From positions 1 through 34,036 of the forward strand of contig JASANZ010002021.1 in NCBI GenBank assembly GCA_030849805.1: a DNA stretch of 34,036 nt, given 5' to 3'. Shown one piece after another: positions 28,001 through 33,828 of the stretch. The notes under the pieces are model-generated. The model made no database searches and was not told where the DNA came from. It worked only from the letters and a program-made list of their open reading frames with translations. Numbering within the stretch: position 1 is the first letter of the stretch; each line of letters opens with the position of its first letter. Source of the DNA: Sergeia podlipaevii (taxonomy: Eukaryota; Euglenozoa; Kinetoplastea; Trypanosomatida; Trypanosomatidae). Position numbers and translations under genes: made by a program.

Positions 28001-28760
28001 AAAAGAAGCAATTTGCCTTTGCAGCACCGAGGCTGCATGGTAGAGTGCACTGGCGTGTCAAGAAGCTATCGATTGTGGATTCGTACGTTTCGGCACGTGC
28101 TTTCGCGAACGTTGGTCTGAAGGGCTTAGAAAACTTTTCCGACGCTTGGTCGAGCAGCAAGCAGCTCACTAGCGCGCTCAAGCGTCCACTTCGAAGTGCC
28201 AGGTGCAGTTTTGTAGAGAGTACACGTAGGCGCGTATCTGTTGAGCACTGCTGTTCACAAACATGCATACTGAGAGCCTGAAGCACCTCAATGCACGAGC
28301 AACTGGATGCTGCTCCCCAATCTACAAAAGAAATACTATCAAGAAGAGCATTGCAATAGGAATTGCCCTCTGTATCCATAGTTGCACCTAGCAGTGTAAG
28401 CGTCTTAAACGCACTGCTGCACTGCTCGCTCGCTTGTATTGTAGAGGTGAATGATTCCACGGCGTTTGAAACACGTTTGCGGATGTGTTGCGAAGCAAGA
28501 AGCGAATGCTTAAGTTTGAGAGAACGTGCCTTGTGCATTTCCTCCATGTAATTAGTGCGCTTTGCTCCTTCCCGTTTCAAAAAAGACACCAAGTGGTTGC
28601 AGCATTCTCCGGCTGCCAAAGTGGATTCACTACATATTAGCGGAAAAACAAGCTCATTCGGTGTTGTTGATTCTGGATCGACGTTTTTGGGTGTCTGAGT
28701 AAAATCGCCGAGCACATCTGCAACGCTCAAGAGACCCCAATCATCTGCATCACTATCCAT
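16020..28760 (-). CDS. Giant HECT-domain E3 ubiquitin ligase with LamG-like and SPRY domains
   Basis: A 4246-residue protein ending in a HECT domain (about 3830-4215) that would take ubiquitin from an E2 onto a cysteine and transfer it to substrates. The catalytic cysteine is C4180, in the PRAATCFFAIELPDYSS motif; GGPFRE and FEFIGRLMG mark the N lobe. N-terminal to it are a LamG/concanavalin-like domain (about 425-620), a SPRY domain (about 1625-1750), a poly-Gly/Ser tract (about 2294-2317), a strongly acidic segment (about 2367-2437), a second LamG-like domain (about 2500-2680), and two more SPRY domains (about 3240-3430 and 3530-3660). The rest looks alpha-helical, possibly armadillo-like. 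The layout recalls HERC1-type giants but I see no RCC1 repeats. About 66 residues follow the active cysteine, longer than usual. The first ATG is at 28760; upstream the frame reaches only a GTG. Substrates are unknown. Confidence 0.93.
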   Translation of the reverse strand: MDSDADDWGLLSVADVLGDFTQTPKNVDPESTTPNELVFPLICSESTLAAGECCNHLVSFLKREGAKRTNYMEEMHKARSLKLKHSLLASQHIRKRVSNAVESFTSTIQASEQCSSAFKTLTLLGATMDTEGNSYCNALLDSISFVDWGAASSCSCIEVLQALSMHVCEQQCSTDTRLRVLSTKLHLALRSGRLSALVSCLLLDQASEKFSKPFRPTFAKARAETYESTIDSFLTRQCTLPCSLGAAKANCFFSKDILSVVYGGGSVARFESMGMMGTRLLRRDTLTVPVSKGESIFQCRNNAVITVQPTYAWHYTVRQYEVNEAGARSRHECTRSALVVVRPSGLSVRSSRCYFSMHDDTMACLLCSETSNVPRRHCYVASTSLDALFNATDSITSTPLPLCAAENTLWRDATDYSTDKALHFTRSTTIQVGRVTLKDHFHPFCVELWVYPRNITESQTVIAFGDKGVDEILIEMEPSGDGVLWRGGARTPQLGASFASFSSPGKLSSSERWWHVALNFTGTTWELWLDNQFVSRRPCLVSPEPIKSAKCTLGKSFVGFLAEVRVWNQMRTAAELYRDSRRPLNGNEPGLCGYYPLNEHHGDVIVDYSASKQHALLGHGVANWCAISSCPVPQPEEPRLIPDFLSLAHLEDPSQLLFALTPHYYCVGNVAEGDALTIFQYSREDRVLACQIRVEVPVNKWDLQGISFNETKGSLLCWAASKESETEQPPASLQQPSISQPQQLVLWDMHNQGPIPVCSRREYADLWKCGKDLLLQSSLCAQRFLNTERYLADQLSWNTTIPTLVIDPAPELIPSLLRLAHKGLSASGDVEEELVQNVAVLLHANLFFRYENNPTELLVEVGEPYADAKALLEAVEDGARAGGSGLPRDAIADLAFASFVPGSGLLRMCCRCFLTEQKRIAFMKSVAGRSRTPGEEKLFLCLIDYYGTLQACDDVSAAPERAQQLYNALILEATYQVDRCLRERDFAPLQRTSRCLEVFQEMLFARVVAEEKVSESGESQKKSIATAATSTSVVSEHQQQRGGDKAEAIAASLSPSEDTRWKRGQRKSIVGLPDVSELTSLVITYCKTVLRACDKTIDAVVKAMRKRPKMEEALAQCLEFSPVGALLPSFTVSLPFLPAVVLSACSVPMQACRDSLLSLADVMTDRPKWVSDLGISFTFSLCLVGCALLDVNSVGNSGGSAIVASDATPLTRAIGTTTSPDTTMASPPGASGGLEQRFVNLLRGGLRRPGSERDIIIKNLQQGLGPISRLFEEMQKSGVTALRVIRDEELKRMERHVMAAACALLVPTRDMKEATKATLEPAFRYVLQLRSWVLARRQESRGCVVQVEKRAQFLAQFEPCSKLGGSVEGSAVPTTSRTPKDTSSQYKWRKLFRSWKAMRVLKTRISAQEEGDSSTVGADMMALLQSDTPHVELERVVTWRTQKARYRLAGLLLLKQLADEARINAALASLVLPVMAKTLCGWHYADGVDCCSSEDIFRLHGAFFQLLEVALSKYLTEKSSGRGRGPWAGLFTALMTPNFRIIDFRKMRSEMALAFRALWGCSGSSDTRWASIQLRVNGSLPVSLRGTKLVSGICAPSLVVGESGLTLKAVRGRGTCVAPCTWHATKRRKQYAYYFEVCVVDLLPGGSCSVGVGSLDYSLSRMPGWDANSYALQSDEGILFTGSTTGRITGFNYGAGDIVGCGWNLEKREVFWTKNGRLIASTSVTQEELSPLIGFDGKGTAKVNFGDEPFLYTHLIFSTSETSSSSAEVGEPGGVANDAWDAFRVFSMRAAMCLREACGRNETSPESIKELSASVGICLDALADEIDAVSAQLRDVPQYAKMLLSHTCTLAQLLTYVPAGTISVHAAPLSSSLERSTQAALQHPSSAVRRDLLGLLLLAWCNVTHLVPPPMSSAGLLLPPEITVQSPLSRIKRGSSPVPRGGSASTTVSTTSLTAGGASGSGCAGVSLSGGIAGPHAFLATLLHLASFLCLSVKGARPLSSSQRRLSVQSCGGPGTWGECDEAPAVALALLQRINGAASYGTSSASAAAGDPSSAVSFGASSVSSSHAWAGALHEWLLWALGRPSGGKDALLALAVLGGGARLAVAGDHVAVRRTRHSTSTGTLVSFSLEEEICVVIEGADPEPRKCNTLPLRLVDLVIGDTEVSTDADSATTAVRGNYFPVHGNTRHMAQAQAVVALSLRVLGGVSTTLGSSVESLSLYAQLLAVLRAAVRVHVVDFPPLLLNSLLLLSDSPEMSGSRTNGTPVDLARLRVEKVFSEYCGSAAMHRSTSYTGGGGGGGSSSGSAAAARGGGGGGGQRQRGAIASGGRISRGNSARAQLPLPRVLVPDLAGASTDGAQDAFYLGGVLSEVEDEDGDEEDVSLDDQLSLLDDRLGGDEIDVADEEEGEEEEEDEDEEDGDLDEESDFDEFDYGEEGGMMNDTLGRSLSSYNDGFYDSHLAMYEEGYGGGFRTHCPARSRDVTGFYDGLRFTSGLSCLRLVSSRPAGYTFTIDVHVRLAPQLSSAHVPQILFAQPAALLSSSSASPSGALSLVLRVHGGIAQFGYVPRGREASILASGDLSFLCTCSLAASATTNTKAANEGWVRLSAQQSSTALLLARDGIVQEVRPSPSATLTAALLHEDMWVGGVLRGAEIIGAFRGEMQRIRMFDVQLRAIMLERLLNLGSPSMDVYAEAHTTVLLGATRDTFTNLSRSRVSVPLDVVLEGRTGADAGIVFLESAMVGDDLAGRGGGGSHHGSASRCLPEVDLSRNTEDVDIFMVDTTTLATHAGSSLSVWRRSKQQSMEQLLAVYKWCWRELACVHSVAILTEVLCISVSGNATGADTSDTSAASIDSVREAVDLVAGVLTRRSVRAAVLSSDEQLYKNVEGVLVGAMQRSLQRTREPETLCDQQQRKLAAMVIDESLRCLLQVAQSEQGVRFFESQHPFRTTSKSVMEICVPDASAYQIFFDPRTRSSNLLLTFAADKAITNIVAQAPGFALSSFSVRLPRLYVDTRSDATNLPWGFKISVVFQYEPQLRALRLFRSVVSTALVAAAANMGNNRAALSFLSSSTCLELLSSCVLVNTGRTRRLALSCISDLLMLFPAQPMATFAALPELRRMAERQFRKRLGGHTLHSRFIQLTAEACVAYRDAIHCWPLLKRHSGDNVMAAEGKSDDLGTDEARELDEFQQRRLEQRSLYRQREGGERIAIQKLSGQQYLHVEWNAERLCVVHTEGVGGGSITAGTPLISGRWYFEVRIGGVGDVFIGVVPQKQQQLFQQQQQHRIRTLSRDRGAFTPVAFNGFTGVKLGAAAAGDSDTDQDGNGEGGGREMRQQRRGSRTLRHSWHAKDFVGVIIDVPARTCTYLINGVDVGLTVGFLNGSDDDAASAAANAPGDQDLPQHSTSPISHRTGGSFLPYFSLEAGESMAINFGGVHFDSEVPRGCLPLDPTNLMLGTLLPYNQMRAFHDLSAHVLTGGTHPKPPYFYEEADPFAESTERTGPAHVSLHAVEGVQVNLLEVKNTGSEFCTVCADCAVRGGAWYYEVTLRTQGLMQLGWTVAGGTASIGDSAGSWGIDLFRRLKWHNGKPEAVNAPRRWSVGDVIGCAIDLAAREMTFFLNGRHITGSALTNWTFNNLPSGVDFVPAITLRAGNCVSFNFGSASFKYKPEGFNALGVSDSWSERMDTFYANESPATTLQRQQALRVLWADIGSISSVSSICSNQNEQFASYSATTAAVDTYCQDTGKNYSQITEAMLRQYVKTKLAASPSGNALDEEASLAQAWTQLSTLLAIARVSQAALPLLPISTKDSSISTRLLLAVRPLLFRTLRHGIVEGVLKETMVRTEHFRLSINRARARIQPRTFKSSVFGQTFEMVADQHPRMFRTNRRFWNTVFLGEGAEDVGGPFREHVSEMCRELMSTTSGLRLFVPTGNQVHNTGTHRDAFVPAAGACSEQDLAAFEFIGRLMGGCLRSEEPLGLFFPPLVWRYLCCYPITEADLDDFDTLCVKGIHAFRSISDSADSRDAFEDVFDTELFVTRLSDDTVRELIPGGATTRLTFERSAEYAEALLHTRLHEFDVQVNKMREGMLAVVPELTLLLLTPAELELRVCGKPDYAVDELRKSAIHEGLTSEDRRVQLLWRALEEATPTQRRLFLRFVSGRDRLPIKLRIIPLNAQGDPDVSLPRAATCFFAIELPDYSSLEVMKRKLYYSIENCADMDTDFNARVMDETEGPHLVVGMDEGRPEEISAGVLPDD
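21450..21660 (-). other. Acidic low-complexity segment in the HECT ligase
   Basis: About 70 residues rich in Asp and Glu, including an uninterrupted run of more than ten acidic residues. It is followed, toward the N terminus, by a Gly/Ser/Ala tract coded by tandem GGN codons at about 21810-21880. Both are probably disordered linkers between the folded halves of the protein and may vary in length. Confidence 0.85.
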
Positions 28761-29253
28761 GTGAAGATGAAGGTTCTTTCTAAAATTGTATTGTTCCCTG
28801 AACTTTTCTCCCAGCCAGAAATAAAATAGCAAAAAAGATGCTCGCACAAAGGCAAAAAGAAAGTCCGCAATACAGTAGCGGTGGAAATATATATTTTTTT
28901 TTCAATATGTAATGTTCCTCTTATCCCTTTTGCGCTGCTAAATGATAATAATGATAACAAAAAGAAAGAAAAGAAAGAAAAAAGGGAATGCAACAAAAGC
29001 TTCACCAACGGGATTCACAATTGTCAAAAAAATATCAAATTGATACGTACATGCATCAGAAATGAATTCAAAAGGTTCGTAAAGCCAAAAAAAAAAAAAA
29101 GATTTATCGATGTGCATAACTCCACCATTTCTGTTCAATTTTTTCCCCTTTTTATTGTTGGCAACGGCAATAAAACAAAGAATGCTACCGGTTCCATAGG
29201 AAAATAACCCTGGCAACACCTACAATCAAAACCACCAGGCATAAACATGGGCG
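28761..29253. other. Intergenic region upstream of the HECT ligase
   Basis: No gene is supported. This holds the HECT 5' UTR and its trans-splice signal, then the 3' UTR of the cyclin-like gene with several A and T homopolymers. Frames of about 90-108 codons on both strands here are low-complexity Lys or Phe runs and are rejected. Confidence 0.6.
28938..28986 (-). promoter_or_regulatory. Candidate trans-splice acceptor for the HECT ligase
   Basis: On the minus strand a long T/C tract (complement of about 28960-28986) is followed after ATCATTATTATCATTT by the first AG, at 28938-28939, about 178 bases upstream of the ATG. It is the clearest acceptor signal in the window together with that of TOR. 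Confidence 0.6.
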
Positions 29254-29835
29254 TCATTTCAACAGTTGAGCTACGCAAGATTTCTCTACAGAGGAGAGAA
29301 GATCGGCCTTCATTTTAGCAACAAAAGGCATCGCAAAGCTAGCTGGCAAAACGATAACCTCAAGTTCTAATAAGTGGCAAGCAGCTAAAATTGCGGCAGC
29401 CGCTGCACTCTCGGGGTATAAGCAATAATTACAAAAATACAGTTGTTGAACTAACGGTAGTGTCAGCAGTCCGACATCATCTCTGCGGTCCACAATAGCA
29501 TTGTTTTCACTTATGAGTCTTTTCAGCTGTAAGCGTACACATCCCTCAACGAGTGTAATTCGCCCAGTGACTATCTGAACCAGCAGCAGTTCCACGGCAA
29601 CAGTTCGCATCTCTGCAACATCATCCCTTTCTTTCCAACTAATAGCTGAATATGGAAAGTCACGCTCCTTAATTGCATAGAGTGCGCATGCGCGAGCAAT
29701 GTGCTCAGCTTCAAAAGTCACACTGCATTGTGTCTTCATCATATGATAAACAACCAATGCATGGTGTGTCAGTGATCTGGGTAACTTCAGCTCCACTATA
29801 GCTTGAACTACACCATCGGATGTTTGGAGAAGCAT
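29254..29835 (-). CDS. Conserved-looking protein, possible cyclin-like fold
   Basis: A 193-residue protein with no certain family. It is almost wholly alpha-helical in character. The first half has a segment like a cyclin box: LPRSLTHHALVVYHMM, then HIARACALYAIKERDFP, which resembles the cyclin 'A..+..F.+' helix followed by 'AA.C+.LA.K.E..P'. The second half has an alanine-rich helix (SAAAAAILAACHLLELE) like the small-residue helix of a second cyclin box. If right, it might act with a CDK-type kinase or in transcription, but no binding residues can be confirmed by eye. The ATG start is preceded at about 47 bases by a clear T-tract/AG acceptor. No signal peptide or membrane segment is evident. 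Existence as a gene is fairly sure; the fold is a guess. Confidence 0.6.
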   Translation of the reverse strand: MLLQTSDGVVQAIVELKLPRSLTHHALVVYHMMKTQCSVTFEAEHIARACALYAIKERDFPYSAISWKERDDVAEMRTVAVELLLVQIVTGRITLVEGCVRLQLKRLISENNAIVDRRDDVGLLTLPLVQQLYFCNYCLYPESAAAAAILAACHLLELEVIVLPASFAMPFVAKMKADLLSSVEKSCVAQLLK

Positions 29836-30197
29836 TTAGATATGCCAAAATGAAAAAATGGCAGATTATTGTTACTATTTGCTTTACATTTGAAAAAAAA
29901 AGAAAACGGTATTTTAAGCATACAAAATTATGACAAAAGGAAGGATAAAGGAGGAACATAGCTATGATTTTTTAAACTAACCCTGCTAAGAAGAAATGCA
30001 TAGGAAGCATTCCACACAAGCATCAATTTTTGCAGCTGCTGTAGCGACGCCACTCAAATACATTTATAGATATGATTCAACAAAAAAAATATCCAAAAAT
30101 ACGATACGGAAATTTGGTGGAAACGCCCAATATACTAAATGTTTTACACCACCAGCACAACAACAACCAGGTTATCTTTTTAAGCCGCTTAATGTGC
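29836..30197. other. Intergenic region between the miniprotein and the cyclin-like gene
   Basis: No gene is supported. It contains the acceptor for the cyclin-like gene near 29882 and the presumed 3' UTR of the 79-residue membrane protein. Plus-strand frames of 70 and 97 codons run opposite to all genes here and are not accepted. Confidence 0.55.
29882..29906 (-). promoter_or_regulatory. Candidate trans-splice acceptor for the cyclin-like gene
   Basis: On the minus strand TTTTC followed by a nine-T run leads to the first AG at 29882-29883, about 47 bases before the ATG. Confidence 0.55.
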
Positions 30198-30437
30198 TTA
30201 CATTGTAGCCTCATTGGCGTCACCGACTTCAGAAATTTTAATGCTACCCATCATGCTAACTGCAAAATAAAGAACTCCGGCGAGACCAATTCCGATGACA
30301 ATACCCGTGGCGGCATCCGCCGACAAAGCGATCGGAACTTCTTCAATTTCTTCATTCTTTGTTGATGCAGTATGAGCCGCACAAACCAAAATGACGAAAA
30401 TAGCAAAGCTGAAAAAGCTTCGCAGGGTAAACATCAT
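30198..30437 (-). CDS. 79-residue membrane miniprotein, possible V-ATPase Ac45/Voa1-like accessory
   Basis: A small type I membrane protein. A signal peptide occupies about residues 1-24 (FFSFAIFVILVCAAHTAS), a short acidic luminal part follows (about 25-40), then a single transmembrane helix (about 42-65, ATGIVIGIGLAGVLYFAVSMM) and a short tail of about 14 residues. The pattern 'P+.+S.D..TG+++G+.+..+L...++.+.SI' resembles the C-terminal membrane segment of the Ac45/ATP6AP1/Voa1 family, accessory proteins of the V-ATPase proton pump, with the large luminal domain absent. This is a by-eye match from family knowledge, not a search result. The two leading ATGs are adjacent; the first is used. 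A good T-tract/AG acceptor lies about 53 bases upstream, which supports a real transcript. Confidence 0.6.
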   Translation of the reverse strand: MMFTLRSFFSFAIFVILVCAAHTASTKNEEIEEVPIALSADAATGIVIGIGLAGVLYFAVSMMGSIKISEVGDANEATM

Positions 30438-30742
30438 GGAAACTTCTTGTCCACTAAATTCAACTTTCTATTGGGGGATTTCTGGATAAGCTAAAAAACG
30501 ACAAGAAAAAAAATGATTTCATTTTGTAGAGCAAAGTAAAAGATACATATAGCGAAGTATTTTGGGGGCCCAACACCAGTTATTATCTTTGCTATGACGT
30601 CACCTTGAACAAAAGAGCAGAAACGCAGGGAAGTAGCATTTTAAAGTTTTTTAAGTGCTGAGAAAGGATTTCTATTCACATACTCCACAAATATATATAT
30701 TTATATGCAATGACAAACATATTAACTCTGTAAACACAACAG
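30438..30742. other. Intergenic region between the 187-residue gene and the miniprotein
   Basis: About 305 bases with no gene. It includes the miniprotein acceptor near 30491 and A/T-rich 3' UTR sequence of the upstream gene, with a short ATATATAT run near 30690-30705. Confidence 0.55.
30491..30513 (-). promoter_or_regulatory. Candidate trans-splice acceptor for the 79-residue protein
   Basis: On the minus strand an eight-T run, CTTGTCG and a TTTTTTAG end give AG at 30491-30492, about 53 bases before the first ATG. Confidence 0.6.
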
Positions 30743-31306
30743 TTAGCCTTCTGTCGGATTCCCCTTAACATGGCGCAAATACCACGCCGACCAAATAGTA
30801 CGCTCACCCTCAGGAATTGAAGCATAACTATGAAAATCCGGTGTCTCTCGCCGCAGCTTCAGCCACTTCCTAATGGAATCCATCTCAGCATTGGTATCAG
30901 AAAGAAACTCGTCCCCAAGCAGCGAGGCATCCGCTTTTTCAATAAAATCAAGTTTGTCTTCAATATACTCATCCATAAGAAGTTCATCTATCATTTTGTC
31001 AATGACGCTACTGTCCATATAGCCCTCATCTCTTTCAATATCAGATGAATTTGCGAACTCAAACAATGAAGGCGCGGAATCACAGGCAACGGTTAAAGTC
31101 TCCTTGTTGATAGCGGCTTTTTGTCTAACTGCATCGTGAATAGGAACGCGCACTTTTACGTTGCCCAAGTAATCTAAAGCGGTTTCACGTTTTTCAATCA
31201 AGTCACGTGACTTCCAGTCAAATCCGCCTGTTCCATCTTCCCATTGATGAAAGAAAAACATTGGACTGCAGGTTTTCACGCAGGTAGCAGGAGCCAACCT
31301 CCTCAT
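30743..31306 (-). CDS. Acidic protein of unknown function, possible mitochondrial leader
   Basis: A 187-residue protein that I do not recognise. The first 16 or so residues (MRRLAPATCVKTCSPM) are basic with no acidic residues, compatible with a mitochondrial targeting sequence, but the call is weak. The middle (about 80-140) is strongly acidic with repeated Asp/Glu and helical heptad-like spacing (IDKMIDELLMDEYIEDKLDFIEKAD). The C-terminal part is rich in aromatics and Arg: RKWLKLRRETPDFHSY, then RTIWSAWYLRHVKGNP. No membrane segment is seen. Codon use and direction match its neighbours and the frame is clean from ATG to TAA, so a real gene is likely. Trypanosomatid mitoribosome or RNA-editing accessory proteins often look like this, but that is speculation. 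Confidence 0.7.
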   Translation of the reverse strand: MRRLAPATCVKTCSPMFFFHQWEDGTGGFDWKSRDLIEKRETALDYLGNVKVRVPIHDAVRQKAAINKETLTVACDSAPSLFEFANSSDIERDEGYMDSSVIDKMIDELLMDEYIEDKLDFIEKADASLLGDEFLSDTNAEMDSIRKWLKLRRETPDFHSYASIPEGERTIWSAWYLRHVKGNPTEG

Positions 31307-31932
31307 TGCTATTTTTTGTGTATTGCGTGCGCACCTTCGCCAATTGCAACAATAATGATAACATTGATAATTATTTTGATGATATTAATGATTGTTAGGA
31401 AAAAATGGAACAGAATATTGAAGAAATGAAGAGAGAAAAAGAGAAATTGCTTTTAATGCCAGTCAACTAAAATACAAAAAAAAATATCAATATACAAATA
31501 TGAAACTTTTCTCTCCCAACATTAGTTTCTATTGGGCCTTTAATATCAAGAAAGAAAGAGAAAAAGTTGGGTGTTGAAAAAAGATTATACTTTCTGAACA
31601 TTTTGTTCGCCAGAAAAAGAAGTTCATTTTCGCTGTATAAACAACGCATAAATAATTATTTGTTTACATTTCGTATGCTACTACATACTATTTTTGTCAA
31701 ATCGTCTTTGGCGTTGATGATGTATTTCACGACCTCCTTTTTTATAATGTGGTTTTGCCATCGCCAATGTCATTATAAGATATAAATATATAATTTTCTC
31801 TTTTTCGATATATAATTCCTATTCTTTAAAATAACACGAATAGTAACTATAAATGTCAGGAAATAAAACTATTTTCAAGGGAATAAAAAAAAAAAGTATA
31901 ATTACTGGTATAAAATTGAGGAAATAAATCTT
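31307..31932. other. Intergenic region / 3' UTR of PARN
   Basis: About 630 bases of strongly AT-rich sequence with no supported gene. Frames of 60-72 codons on both strands are low in complexity. On the mRNA-sense strand a T-rich stretch with CC near 31395-31407 may be the splice signal of the 187-residue gene, but no nearby AG is clear. Confidence 0.55.
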
Positions 31933-33459
31933 TTATGGATTGGAGAATGAGACAGAATCAATAAGGCCAACGTCAATATTAAGTTCGCTGACATCCCGTT
32001 GCCGCAATTTTGTAAACTTCTCGGCGATCGTCTCTTTGGTTTCAGGAGTGGTAAAAGTCGCGCAGAAAGAAGTAAACTTTCCGTGTTGATCTTTATCAAT
32101 TCCTGATAAACGGCAATTAGGGACAATAGCCTTTGAATCTTTTCTTTGTTCTTTCTCAGGATCGGCATCCATTTGGAAAAACAGTGCCTCCAACTGATCT
32201 CCATAACACGGATTCGTCACCTTCACGATAAAAGTGGATGCATTCACTAATGTGTCATCATCGTCAACGCACATGTAATAAACACTGCCAAAAGAAGAAA
32301 TTTTATTCCGGTACAGAGTGTCAGTATCTGGATAGTACAATTTGTGCATAATAAAATACGCAATGCCAGTCATAAATGCGTCATAGGCAGCTTCGTGAGC
32401 CTTTGACTGATGGTTGAGGCAGCTTTCATCATAATCATAAAATCCAGCAGGTAAGACAAAATAGTCGTTAAAGTTAAGCCGTGTAATGCCAAAACGCCGC
32501 TTGCATTCCTCGTACAGACCGCCAAGGTGAGTGGCGCGAAATGCCGACTCTCCCGTTATCAGCGTTGCCATTGTTTTTGTATCGTAAACAGTTGGAAAGC
32601 ATTCCTGCACTTGCTTCTTATACGCGTTGTAATCCGTCGGAAGAGAAGTCTCGTGCATATGCATCATGAACATAATGTCGCTCATAAAATTATGTCCAAT
32701 GATAGGTTTCTTAGCATTTACCAAGGCTTTCCAAAATAAGCGGAATCCAAGAAGATCAGAGTGCTTGCGCTGAAGCAAAAGGTGCCTCCTTTTTTGTTCT
32801 GTGTTCCACTGTTCTTCGTCAAAGCGCTTTACCTGAAATGTAATTGTCTCACCAAGCCATGATTTTCCACTGTATTGAATAGAGATAGGAAAGTCAGATT
32901 TCTCCAGCACATATCGAGCAATTGATTTTGCGCAATGGCTGGAGCAGTTCTTCTTGATAGTAATGCCAGCATCAGATGGGGTTTCCAGCCAATCTTCAAC
33001 CATCGACAGCACCTGCTGCAAAATTGTGCTCTCATTTTCATCAAAGTCGATTGAGTCTTTCTGGATGCAAGACATCTCCTCCTCGGCTGTGCAGTAATTC
33101 ATTCCAGTAGTGAGCCACTGCTGAAAATTCATTCGATGTGTTGCCAAAAAATCAATAGCACTCATCGAAAGTCGTATATCGCCATTGTCGTTGAGGAGGA
33201 AAAAATTGTAGTGTCTCACCTCATACGCGTTGTTCTCAGTTTTTGTAAAAAGGGAAACACCAAATTGGAAGGCAATGTACCGCTCCACAGCCAGACGCTT
33301 CACGCGATAAATCTCCTCGGGAGAAGCGCCAAAGACTAAAGGAACATCAGGATCATCAATCCCTGTCATTTCTTGGTCAATGGCACAAAAATCGCATCTT
33401 GCAATTTCAAGCTCAAAATCCTTGAGGGCAATAAACTTGTTGTTTCGTGTAATGTTCAT
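31933..33459 (-). CDS. PARN: Poly(A)-specific ribonuclease, PARN family
   Basis: A 508-residue 3'-5' exoribonuclease of the DEDDh class that shortens poly(A) tails of mRNA or trims non-coding RNA. All catalytic positions are visible: D28 and E30 in FCAIDQEMTGI, D261 in the GHNFMSD motif, and H355 with D360 in SKAHEAAYDAFMTG, spaced as in human PARN. The segment after GHNFMSD (LPTDYN...VQECFPTVYDTK) matches the PARN 'LP.DL.EF...+...FP...DTK' stretch, which separates PARN from CAF1/POP2. A region at about 140-225 with CSSHCAKSIARYVLEKS could be the R3H insertion. The C-terminal part (about 380-500) may be an RRM-like domain. The start is the first ATG at 33459; the frame extends four codons upstream only to a TTG. 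Trypanosomatids have several PARN paralogues and I cannot say which this is. Confidence 0.9.
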   Translation of the reverse strand: MNITRNNKFIALKDFELEIARCDFCAIDQEMTGIDDPDVPLVFGASPEEIYRVKRLAVERYIAFQFGVSLFTKTENNAYEVRHYNFFLLNDNGDIRLSMSAIDFLATHRMNFQQWLTTGMNYCTAEEEMSCIQKDSIDFDENESTILQQVLSMVEDWLETPSDAGITIKKNCSSHCAKSIARYVLEKSDFPISIQYSGKSWLGETITFQVKRFDEEQWNTEQKRRHLLLQRKHSDLLGFRLFWKALVNAKKPIIGHNFMSDIMFMMHMHETSLPTDYNAYKKQVQECFPTVYDTKTMATLITGESAFRATHLGGLYEECKRRFGITRLNFNDYFVLPAGFYDYDESCLNHQSKAHEAAYDAFMTGIAYFIMHKLYYPDTDTLYRNKISSFGSVYYMCVDDDDTLVNASTFIVKVTNPCYGDQLEALFFQMDADPEKEQRKDSKAIVPNCRLSGIDKDQHGKFTSFCATFTTPETKETIAEKFTKLRQRDVSELNIDVGLIDSVSFSNP

Positions 33460-33482
33460 GGCTGATACCAAGCTTTATGGAT

Positions 33483-33505
33483 CTACGTTCAAAAACACAA
33501 AAAAA
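33483..33505 (-). promoter_or_regulatory. Candidate trans-splice acceptor for PARN
   Basis: On the minus strand a TTTTTTTGTGTTTTTGAACGTAG arrangement places AG at 33483-33484, about 24 bases before the PARN ATG. The next AG (in ATCAGCC) lies even closer to the ATG. Confidence 0.45.
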
Positions 33506-33828
33506 TGCAAATATAAACTTTGTAAAGGGGGAGTGGGAAGACGAAGTACAGTCAAACCACAAAAGAAGTTTGCTTCCAAAATATCCCGCAGTTACAGGAA
33601 CACTATGTTCCCAAAATCTAGTTTAACAACAAATGTTTTCTTATTTTCTTCTTATGGGGTGCTGCATGCGGCTCACATAGCACGCCAAAAAAGATTCCAC
33701 AGGGATGGGTCGCTGGCACCTCACAATCGCAGGACCCCATGGGAGCTATAATCACATTCCACTTTTCTTCACTGCTTTTAAAAAGCAAAACATGCTCCAC
33801 CGCATCCGCTGACATGTTATGGTTCAAA

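Noticed and set aside
28761..28847. Twenty-nine extra N-terminal residues for the HECT ligase, resembling a hydrophobic leader
   Set aside because: The upstream start codon is GTG and the stretch contains no ATG, so it is 5' UTR rather than a signal peptide.
28881..29219. Lys-rich and Phe-rich frames on both strands
   Set aside because: They arise from homopolymer tracts used as splicing signals and 3' UTR, and show no protein-like conservation pattern.
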